From assembly GCA_964423745.1 (NCBI GenBank), contig CAYRGG010000003.1, forward strand, positions 56,580 to 120,579: 64,000 nt of DNA, given 5' to 3'. The notes below the pieces were generated by a model that saw nothing but the letters and a program-made list of their open reading frames with translations, was not told where the DNA came from and ran no database searches. Positions 1 through 12,000 of the stretch are shown here, piece by piece. Both the position numbers and the translations under genes were made by a program. Source of the stretch: CAYRGG01 sp964423745 (GTDB taxonomy: Bacteria; Pseudomonadota; Gammaproteobacteria; Competibacterales; Competibacteraceae). Within the stretch, counting starts at the first letter, position 1. Every line of letters starts with the position of its first letter.

Positions 1-1
1 C

Positions 2-3000
2 GCCACCAGCGATAATATCAATTCTAATCCGTTACTGAATTACGCCACAGCGACAACCGACAAAGAGTTATCTGTATTAATAAATAGTTTAGGCGAATTA
101 AAAATTTGGGTAGCCGAGTCACAGATCGCTTCGAACGCCATTGATTACCGCACACTGGCTGATGGACAGACGCATACCTTGTCGTTTACGTGGAGCAACA
201 GCAGCGGTGATTGGTCAGTCTATGTCGACAGGACATTGACTGACAGCGGTGCCGGTCTGGCAACAGGTCAGACGCTAGACGGCGGCGGAACCATTGTGTT
301 CGGTCAGGACCAGGACTCGGTAGACGCTGGCTATTCCAACACCCAGGTATTCGGAGCCACGCTATACGATGCCCGCCTCTTCAGTGACGTGCGCACCGGC
401 AGCGAGATTACCGCCAACTATCGCAGCACGTTACCTTATGATGAGCCAAGTATGCTTGCCAACTGGCAATTCGATCAACTCTCCACCAATGGCGTCGTCC
501 TTGACGCGGTCAGCGGTAACAACCTCACTATTCAACATGTCAATGATATCGGCTTTACGACCAGCAGTCCAACCCTGACCTTCGAACTAGATGAAAACTC
601 ACTGACCGGCACGGTAGTTGGCAGTATAGCGGGTAGCGACGCCGAACGCGAGGCCAAGATTGCTTCGCTCCTGGCCGCTGACCCGAACCTTACTTACAGC
701 GCCGAGACGGGTAAGTTCTACAAGGTTGTCACAGGTTCGGTCAATTGGGTGACCGCGCAGTCAACTGCGCTCACCACCGGTTTGAATGGCGTAAATGGGC
801 AACTCGCCACCATCAATTCTGCAGCGGAGAACGACATTCTTGCCGGTCTGCGCACAACGGCTGGTATCGATTTGTGGATAGGCGCGTCAGACCAGACTAG
901 CGAAGGAGCTTGGTACTGGCAAAATGGCAATAGTGACGGTGACCAATTCTGGCAGGGAACCGGTACGGGAAACAGCGTCGACGGAAATTATAACAACTGG
1001 GTAGCGGGAGACCCTAACGCGCCCTCCGCAGCAGATGATGCGGCAGTTATAACCAGCATGGGTGAATGGGGTGATCGTGACGTCGCTAACACCTATGGCT
1101 ATATTGTGGAGTGGCAGGCCGACGAGGTCCTCGACACCACCGATCCACTGACCTACTCGATTCAATCGCAAACCATCGCCGGCGCCTTTGCCATCGATGC
1201 CGATAGCGGTGAAATTACGGTGGCCGATGGTTCGCTGCTCGATTACAGCACCAATCCCAATCATAGTGTTACCGTGCGCGTCAGCGACGGCAGCTTGAGC
1301 TACAACGAGGCTTTTAAAGTTTCCCTCTTTTCAACCACGTTGACCGTCGATACAACCGACGATTACAGCAGCGCCGATGCCCGTTACGGAAATACATCAT
1401 CAATCGTGGCACTGCTGGCTGATAAAGGCACCGATAATAGGGTTTCGCTGCGCGAGGCCATCATCGCGGCCAATAACACGGCCAACAGTGGCGCGCCGGA
1501 TAAAATCGTATTCGACATCCCCCTCGACGACGCTAATCATCTGTACTACCGCAACAATGGGATTGCTGACAGCTTTGCGGCACCGGTCGCGACGACGTTG
1601 GCCGACAACGCGATCAGTGACTTCGACAGCGACTATGCAGCAGGTACTGCCCGCTCCTGGTACCGCATCACACTCGATACTAACCAACTTAATGTGACGG
1701 ATGCAGTAATCATCGACGGCAGCACCCAGCCTGGTTACGACCCCGCCAAAGGACCGGTCATTGAGATCAATGCCGCAGGAGTCCAGGATTCCGATCCAAA
1801 TGCTATGACACTGTCAAATGGCGCTTCGACAATCCGCGGTCTGGTAATCAACCGCACTAGCGATCAAGGTATCGAAGTCGATGCTGGCGCTGCCGGATCG
1901 GTTATCGTAGGTAATTATTTTGGTACGGATATCTCCGGAACACAAGCACGGGGTAATTGGGCGGGTATCGCCATCAAGGCAGACAATGTCATCTTCGGCG
2001 GTCCAACGCCTGAAGATCGGAACTTAGTCTCTGGTAATCAGGATCGGGGTGTCGAAATCTATAATTTCGCCAGCGGAATAGTCGTACAGGGCAACTATAT
2101 CGGCACCACCGTCACTGGCAACGGAGCGTTGGGCAACAGTGGTATCGGTATCGGTACCGGTATCGATAACCGCAGTGAGGCAAACGATGTCCTCATCGGC
2201 GGCACCGGCGCAGGTGAAGGTAACCTCATCGCTCACAACAGTAGCAACGGTGTCTGGATCCACAAGGGCAAAAATATCTCGGTGCTCGGCAACACGATTT
2301 TTTCCAACATCGGTCGCGGCATTGATCTCGACGAAAACGGTGTGACCGCTAACGATGCTCCAGCAAACAAAGATTCAGACAGCGGTCCAAATAACCTACA
2401 GAATTACCCGGTTATTACGGCGGCTGCCACTAACACCACTGACAGTATCGCCATTGGAGGTTCACTCAACAGCACATCCAACACCACCTTCCGCATCGAA
2501 TTCTTCGCCAGTGTTACGGCGGACGGAACTGGCCATGGCGAAGCTGAACGTTATCTCGGCTTCACCAGGGTGACCACCGACGGCAGCGGTGGTGCCAGTT
2601 TTAGTGTTTCGCTTCCTAAAGTCGTTGCCGCGGGTGAATACATCACCGCTACCGCGACCGTGGACAACGGCGAAGGCACTTACGGGGACACCTCAGAATT
2701 TGCACAAAATGTTCCAGCGCTGTTTGAACTCGATATAGATGCGGATGACAGCTCTGGCCAGAGCGGCGCAAACTTCGCCACCGCTTTCACCGAAGACGGC
2801 GGACCTGTCGCTATTGTTGATAGCGACGCCACTCTGTCAGAAAACGGCAGTCCGACGCTAACGTCTCTCACCGTTACCCTTACCAATCTACCAGACGGCA
2901 CGGCGGAAACTCTAAGCGCAAATGTCGACGGCACTAGCATCAACGCAAGTTACGACAGCGGAACTGGTGTGCTGACCCTTAACGGTAGCGATACGGTGGC

Positions 3001-6000
3001 CAACTACCAGCAAGTCCTGAGAACGATCACCTATAACAATAGCTCGCAGAATCCCGACACCACGCCGCGCATTATCACCTTACGGGCAACCGATGGCGCT
3101 ACGGCCAGCAATATAGCCACCGCTACAATCGACGTTGTTGCATTCAATGATGCACCTACTTTTAAAGCTAGCGACGATACTAGCTACACCATGTTTAATA
3201 CTAAACATGACACCGGCGAGAGTGTTGTGGTGCAGGCTGATGGCAAAATCCTCGTCGCAGGCTACCATGATCTTACTAACAGCGATTTTGCTGTGGCTCG
3301 CTATCATAGTGACGGCACCCTTGACAACACCTTCGGCACTGGCGGCATCCGCACTGTCGACTTCGGTTCTAGCAACGACCAAGCCTACAGCGTCGCGGTG
3401 CAGGCGGATGGTAAAATCCTCGTCGCAGGCTACAGCGATAAGGCCGGTACTAACGATTTTGCCGTGGTCCGTCTCAAGAGTGACGGCACCCTTGACAACA
3501 CCTTCGGCACTGGCGGCATCCGCACTGTCGACTTCGGTTCTAGCAACGACCAAGCCTACAGCGTCGCGGTGCAGGCGGATGGTAAAATCCTCGTCGCAGG
3601 CTACAGCGATAAGGCCGGTACTAACGATTTTGCCGTGGTCCGTCTCAAGAGTGACGGCACCCTTGACAACACCTTCGGCACTGGCGGCATCCGCACTGTC
3701 GACTTCGGTTCTAGCAACGACCAAGCCTACAGCGTCGCGGTGCAGGCGGATGGTAAAATCCTCGTCGCAGGCTCTAGCATTAACGGCGTTAACAGCGATT
3801 TTGCTGTGGTCCGTTTAAATAGCGATGGCACACTTAACAACACCTTTGGTAATGGCGGCAAGCTCACCACTGATATTGTGTCTCGAAACGACCGTGGCAA
3901 AAGCCTCACAGTGCAGACTGATGGCAAAATCCTTGTCGCGGGTTTTAGTGATGCCTGGGCCAACAACGATTTTGCTGTGGTCCGTTTAAATAGCGATGGC
4001 ACACTTGACGACACCTTTGGCAATGGCGGCAAGCTCACCACTAATGTTAGCTATAACGGATTAGACGATACAGGCCACAGCGTCGCGGTACAAGATGACG
4101 GTAAGATTCTCGTCGTAGGCCATACTACAGAAAGTCTCTTTGAGTCTCACTTTGCTGTAGTGCGCTATAACAGCGACGGCTCGCTGGATACCACGTTTGA
4201 TTCTTTAAAAATTACTACCCTCGACGGTAATCTCACCTTTGTCGAAGACGGTGCCCCTGTGGTGCTGGATGAAGACGTGGAGGTTTTTGATGCCGACTTC
4301 TCGGCTATTGGTAACTTTGACGCGGCTACCTTAACGCTAACACGTAACGGTGGGGCCAATGCGGAAGATGTTTACTCCGCCACTGGAACACTCAGTGCAC
4401 TGACTGAAGGCAGCAATCTGATAGTGGACAGCACCACTATTGGTACGGTCACCACCAACTCGGGCGGCAGGCTGATGCTAACGTTTAACAGCAACGCCAC
4501 GAATATCCTGGTCAACCAGGCGATGCAACAGATCGCCTACAGAAATAGCAGCGTCACACCGCCTGCCAATATCCAAATCGACTGGACCTTTGACGATGGC
4601 AATACCGGCGCTCAAGGCAGCGGTGGAACGAAGCAGACTACCGGTAGCACCACCGTTGCCATCACTGTCAACAATGCGCCCAATGATCTAGCTGCAGTCG
4701 CGACTAGCGAAGGAGGTTTAAGCCTCAACGAAGACGGTGGCAACGACGCCTATCTGATTGCCGATGATGGGAGTGCTGTGCTCGGTGGATTGACATCGCT
4801 GACCTTTGAAACCCGCTATTCCAGCACCGATAGTACGACCCGCCAGCCCCTAGTCTCCTATGCCACATCAACGAATCACAACGAGTTCAAGATTGTTTTG
4901 CAAGCAGATGGCAGATTTCTGTTTCAAATTGGTACAAAACAAATTACATCTTCCGCCTTTGACTTCACTTCCATTGCCGATGGCGAAGAACACACCATCT
5001 CCTTCACCTGGCAGAGCACCGACGGTGGCTGGAGCATTTACGTGGATGGGGTCGAGAGAGACTCTGGCTCTGGTGTTTATACCGGCGGAACAATCGCCGC
5101 GGGCGGCAGCCTCGTCATTGGTCAAGAACAGAACAGCATGGATGGGGGCTACCGCACTGAGGTTGTTCTATCTGCTACATTACACAACACACGCCTTTTT
5201 AACGATGTCCGTTCGGCAGCCGAGATTGCAGTGTATTACAGTTCAACCCTGCCCCATGACGAAAGCGGGATGATCGCCAACTGGACGTTCAACCATTTGT
5301 CCACCAATGGCGTCGTCACCGATACGGTGGCAGGCAATAATCTGACCATTAATCATGTGGGCGTGGGTGGTGGTTTTACTACTAGCACCCCTGAACTGAC
5401 CTTTGCCATTAACGAGAATAGCGTGACTGGTACTGCTATTGGCTCCGTCGCAGGTAACGACGCCGAGCGCCAGGACAGGATTGCCGCGTTGCTAGCGGCA
5501 AATCCAGGACTTGTCTACAGCGCTGAGTTCAACAAATTCTATAAAGTTTCAGATAACACGTCGATCACTTGGTCAGCAGCCCAGACCGCAGCACAGGGAA
5601 CAAATCTAAATACGGTGGCTGGCCAACTGGTCACCATCGGATCGGCGGCGGAAAACGCCTTGGTATTGAATCAACTGGTTGCCCCCAGCACTGTATCCAA
5701 ATGGATCGGCGCTACCGATACCACCTTTGAAGGCCAGTGGTTTTGGCAAGACAACGGCACGGATGACGAGCTTTTCTGGGTTGGTGACGATACCGGCAGC
5801 TCACTAGGCTATGCCAACTGGGCTAGTGGTGAACCTAATAGTAGCTCGTCGGATTCCGGGGCTATCATGGATAATAGCGGTGGGACCTGGTACGACTACC
5901 CTATCTCTGTGACCATTGGCGGCTATGTCATGGAATGGAATGCTGATGACGTCCTCGACGCCACCGATCCCCTAACCTACTCCATCCAATCACAAACTGT

Positions 6001-9000
6001 CGCCGGGGCTTTCGCTATCGACGCCGACAGCGGCGAGATCACCGTCGCCGATGGGGCACTCCTGGATTTTGAAAGCAACGCGACCCATACCATCACCGTG
6101 CGCGTTAATGATATCGGCGGCCTTAGCTATGACGAAGCGTTCACTGTCGCGTTGAAAGATCTTGATGAACCTCCTGTAAACACGGTTCCTGACGCTCAAA
6201 CCACCGCCGAAGATATTATCCTTACTTTTAGCTCGGCAAACGGCAATCAGATTTTCATCAGCGACGACCACGGTGAAACGCCGACAGTGATCGTCTCGGT
6301 GGGTAACGGCACCTTGACCGTGAGCGGCGCTGGCAGTGCAGTGGTGGGTGGAGATGGCACTGCAGCGGTCACGCTTTCTGGCTCTGTCGCGAATATTAAC
6401 GTAGCGCTGAATGGCCTACAGTACAATGCCAATCCCGATTGGAATGGCATGGACGTGCTCAACGTTTTCACTACCGACGGCGGTGCTCAGCAAGACATCG
6501 ATACTGTTCAGATTAACGTTACCGCCGTCAATGATGCGCCCGTCATGACTTTGCCAGGTGGTTCAATGACCTACACGGAAGGTGACCCGGCCACGGTGAT
6601 CGATGCCAGCGCAACGGTCAGCGATATCGATTCCACGGATTTTAATACCGGCGCCTTGATAGTGTCGTTTGTATCGGGCAGCGACAGCGCAAAGGATACA
6701 CTGGCCATCCGCAACCAGGGAATGGGTGCAGGTCAAATTGGCTTATCGGGTACTAGCGACGTAACCTTTGGCGGAGTGGTGATTGGCGCCTATACCGGCG
6801 GCAGCAATGGAGCCGACCTCGTCATTATCCTCAACGGCAGTGCTACCTCCGCCGCCGCCGAGGCATTGGTTCGCAGTATTACCTATCAGAATACCGATAG
6901 CGGAGCGCCTACGCCAGATGTGCGCACGGTGCGCTTCGCGCTGACCGACGGAGACGGTGGCACAAGCATTAATGACACAGTAGTTGACGTCGACGGTATC
7001 AACGACGCTCCTGTACTAACACCCAGGGGTCCACTCCCCTATTCAATAACCGAAGACGACACGAACAACAGCGGGGCATTGATCTCGTGGGCATTGGGTA
7101 GTTCAGTCACCGATGTGGACAGCGGCGCGGTCGAAGGCATTGCTATTACAGGTTTAACACCAGGCATGGGTAGCGGAGAGTATTCAACAGATGGAGGCAG
7201 CAGTTGGACCGAAATAGGGGCTGTCTCCGATACTTCTGCATTGCTACTGCGTGCTACGGACCGTATACGGTTTGTTCCCGACGGTGAAAACGCTGACAGC
7301 GCGTCTTTCACCTACCGCGCTTGGGATCAGTCAGGCGGCGAGAGTGCTGGCACAAAAGCCGATACTAGCACTAACGGTAACGCCACAGCCTTTAGCACAG
7401 CCACGGACACCGTTTCAATCACAGTGACAGCGGTCAACGACCAACCTACAGCAACCAACCTTACTCAGACCCATAGCTACAGCGAGGGAGCCACCGGTGT
7501 TGCGTTCGATAACATTGTCGTGAGCGATGTAGATACCGATGAACAAATCACGGCCACCTTGACTCTTGCCAATCCGTCTACCGGCGTACTGACAACAAGC
7601 AGTGGTAACGGTGAGACATATTCTTCAGGCACGGGAATTTGGACAGTGACCGGTACTGTGTATCAGGTGAACGCAGCGCTAGCGATGGTGGCCTTTTCGC
7701 CAGCGTCTGATAACGATCAAAATACCACCCTAGCCATTGATATCCGTGATGGTTTGGAAGCCGGCGCTACCCCGATGATGGGGAATATAACTCTCCCTGT
7801 TACCGCCCTCAATGACGATCCATGGAATAGTGGTAGTCTACCTACAAATATTATCGTCACTGAAGATATAGCCAGCAACGTAGATTTATCAGCCATCGAT
7901 CTGAATGACGTCGATGCAGGAGTAGGCGCCCTAACAGTAACCCTAACCACCAGCACTGGCGGCAACCTCACAGCCGCAGCCGGAGCAGGCATTAGCCCCG
8001 GTGGCACCAGCACAGCGCTGACTCTGACAGGGACGCTTGCGGATCTCAATACCTATTTCGATGACACCAACAATCTGCAGTATCTACATAGCATAGCGCA
8101 CACTAACGGTAACAACGCCAATACTATTCAGATCAAGATCAACGATAATGGCTACACCGGCACCGGTGGGGGTGGTGATATCGACTTGGGTATGGTCCCC
8201 GTAAATATCATACCGGTTAACGATGCACCTCATATCACCAGTAACGGGGGAGGCGCTACTGCGGCGGTCAATGCAGCAGAAAACCAGACTACAATCACCA
8301 CTGTCACCAGCACAGATGTTGATGGCGACACCCCGACCTACACTATTTCCGGCGGTGCTGATGCTGCCTCGTTCGCCATAGACTCCAACACCGGTTCACT
8401 GACGTTCGTTAGCGCTCCAGACCACGAAATTCCTGGCGACGTGGACAACAACGGTATCTATGAAGTCCAGGTCACCGCCGCCGACGGTAACGGCGGCAGC
8501 CATGTGCAGACCCTTAACGTGACCGTGACCGACGTTAATGACGCCCCCGTTGCCCAGGACGACCCCACTAACTTCAGCGCCAATGTAAGCGCACTTAACC
8601 CCATCGCTTACTGGCGCTTAGGAGAATCCGCAGGTTCCACTGCCGCCGTAGATACAACAGGTAACAATCACAACGGCACTTATAACGGTCCCATTCTCGG
8701 TGCACCCGGCATCATACCTGGCGACACGGCTGCGCAATTTGACGGGGTTGATGACTATGTGCATGCAGGCAACTTCGATATTGACGGCAGCAGCAACGGC
8801 ATCACCCTCACGGGGTGGTTCAACGTTGATGACTTCAGCGGTCACCATCAACAAACCCTTATCTCTAAAGCTAACGGCAGCGATGCTGACGATCACTGGT
8901 GGACGCTGAGCATCGATCGTGTTGGCTATAAGCACTGGTTAAAGTTGCAACTTAAGGCGGGCGGCGAGACAACTACGTTGATCGCTACCGGTGGTTATTT

Positions 9001-12000
9001 AGTTCCAGGTCAGGAGTATTTTGCGGCAGCCACCTATGACGCCACATCGGGCGAGATGAGGCTTTATCTCAACGGTGTCGAGGTGGGCAACACGACCCAC
9101 TCAAGAGGTGGCGCAGTCGATATCAATAGCTCAGTGCCTGTCTATATCGGTGCTAGTTCTAACAGTCTCTATCAACCTTTTTACGGCCAGATTGACGAGG
9201 TTGCTGTCTTTGAACAAGTCGTCACAGCATCACAGATCCACAATCTATTTCATGTCCCGACCAATAATAGCTATGGTGTTAGAGAAGACGATTCTCTCGA
9301 CGTTGATGCCAGCCAAGGGGTCTTGGCCAACGACAGCGATGCGGATGGTGATACTCTAACCGCCGCCTTGGTAAGCGGCGGCGATCCTAGCCATGGTTCC
9401 CTCAACTTCAATGGCGATGGTTCGTTCACATATACCCCCGATGCGGATTTTCACGGCACTGATACCTTTACCTATAAGGTCAACGATGGAACTACCGACA
9501 GCAATGTGGCAACTGTCACCATCATCGTCTCGCCCGTCGCTGACACCCCGTCGGTAACTAACGCCACAACCAATGAAGATACGCAAACCAGTTCTGGGTT
9601 GGTGATAAGCCGAAATTCAGAGGATGGTTCAGAAGTCAGAAATTTCAGAATCAGCAACATTATAGGCGGCACACTCTACCACAATGACGGCACCACCGTC
9701 ATCGAAAACGGAGATTATATAAGCGCTTCCTCAGGCAACGCCGGATTGCGGTTTACCCCCTATAGCAACTTTAATGGCAACGGCAGCTTCGATGTACAGG
9801 CGTCTACCGTTGCCGATGCCTTTGGCTTAGGTGGAAATATCGCCACCGCCACCATCACAGTCAATCCAGTTAACGATAATCCTATTGCCCGCAACGACGG
9901 TATCACTCACGCACTGGATCTTAATCCGGTCGCTTACTGGCGCTTGGGTGAATCTACAGGTTCTACCGCCGTGGATGCAACTAATAACCATAACGGAACC
10001 TATAACAGCCCAATGCTAGGCGCTGCCGGCACCGTTATTGGAAACACAGCCGCGGAGTTTGATGGCAGTGATGATTATGTTAATGCTGGCGTTATCAATA
10101 TCAATGGAACCGGTCTCACCCTCTCGGCATGGTTCAACGCCGATAACTTTGATACCCACGATCAACGCCTCATCTCTAGAGCGACTGGCACGTCTGAACG
10201 AAGTCACTTGTGGATGCTTAGCACCGTCGAAGTCGGCGGTGAATATCGCTTACGGCTGCGCATCGGTACAGAGGACTCAGCCTGGGACACAACGGATACG
10301 CTCATCGCATCGAGTGGGAACTTAAATCCCGGTCAATGGTATTTCGCCACTGCCACCTATGACGTGGACAGCGGAGCGATGAAGTTGTACTTGGATGGGG
10401 TAGAAGTGGGCAGCGCGACTCACTCAATAGGGGGTGCGCTAGATAATAGGGATATGACGACACCGGTCTACATCGGTGCTAATTCCGCCGACGGTTACCG
10501 GGTATTTGACGGACGGATTGACGAAGTTGCCGTTTATGATTACGCATTGGCAGATGCGCAAATTCAAAACCTGGCTTCTGTGGCTTTTGAGAGGTATACC
10601 ACTAGCGAGGATAACCCGCTGGTCGTCAATGCCAGCCAAGGCGTTCTTAGCAACGACCATGACACGGATAGCGATTCGCTGACGGCGGTTTTGGTGAGTA
10701 ACGCCAGCAACGGCTCCGTCACTCTCAATCCTGACGGCTCGTTTACCTATACCCCCGCTGCTAATTTTTACGGCACCGATACCTTTATCTATAAGGTCAA
10801 TGATGGAACTGCCGACAGCAATATAGCAACCGTAACAATCAATGTCAGTGCGGTGAATGATGCACCCGTCAACAGTATGCCCAGCACCCAGACAGTGCCC
10901 GAGGAGACGACCACAGCCATCAATGGTGTCAGTATCAGTGATGTGGATGTCAGCGGCGGTAACCTGACTACCCGGTTACAGGTCGCCAATGGCGTGTTCA
11001 ATGTGACCCTATCAGGCAGCGCTACTCTCAGCGCAGGAGCTAACAACAGCGGCGATCTGACAATTCAAGGCAACATCACCGATATCAATGCTACATTAGC
11101 CTCGCTGACCTATACCGGTAACACCAACACAGCGGGCACGGCTGCCGATACCCTGACGGTGACTACCAATGACGCAGGTTATACCGGCAGCGGCGGGGCA
11201 CAACAAGACGTTGACAACATTCAACTTGATGTCACACCCATCAACGATACCCCGCAGTTCGCCAACCTTAACGACAATCCTACGTTCATCGAAAACGGCG
11301 CAGCCATGGTGCTGGATGCTGATGTGGAGGTTTTTGATGCCAAACTCTCCACGGCTGATAACTTTAACGGTGCCCTATTAACCCTAGCGCGTAATGGTGG
11401 GGCCAATACCGAAGATACCTTCTCCGCCAGCGGCACACTCAGCGCACTGACCGAAGGCGGCAACTTGATAGTGGATAGCACCACCATCGGCACTGTCACC
11501 ACCAACTCTGCTGGCACCTTGATGCTGACCTTCAACAGCACTGCCACGAATGCCTTGGTCAACCAGGCCATGCAGCAGATTGCCTACAGCAACACCAGCG
11601 ACACGCCTTCTGCTAACGTTCAAATCGACTGGACCTTTGATGATGGCAACACCGGATTACAGGGTAGCGGTGGGGCATTGCAGGCCACCGGCAGCACCAC
11701 AGTCACCATTCAAGCCACTAACGATGATCCCACCGGTACCGTCACCATCTCGGGGATTGTCGAAGAAGATCAAATACTCACGGCTTCCAACACCCTCGCT
11801 GATGCCGATGGCTTAGGCGCCATCACCTACCAATGGCAACGTGATGGTGCGGATATTATAGGGGCTACGAACACCATTTATGAACTGACTGATGCGGATG
11901 TCGGCAGTACGATTATGGTTGTTGCAAGCTATACAGATGGGCAAGGTACTGCCGAGAGTGTGACGAGTGCCCCCACTGGTGCGGTGGCTAACGTCAACGA

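Noticed and set aside
3080..3724. Long open frames on the minus strand and in other plus frames across the giant gene, some with repeated sequences
   Set aside because: They mirror the 171-bp tandem repeat and the codon bias of the giant gene; no family features and no ribosome sites.
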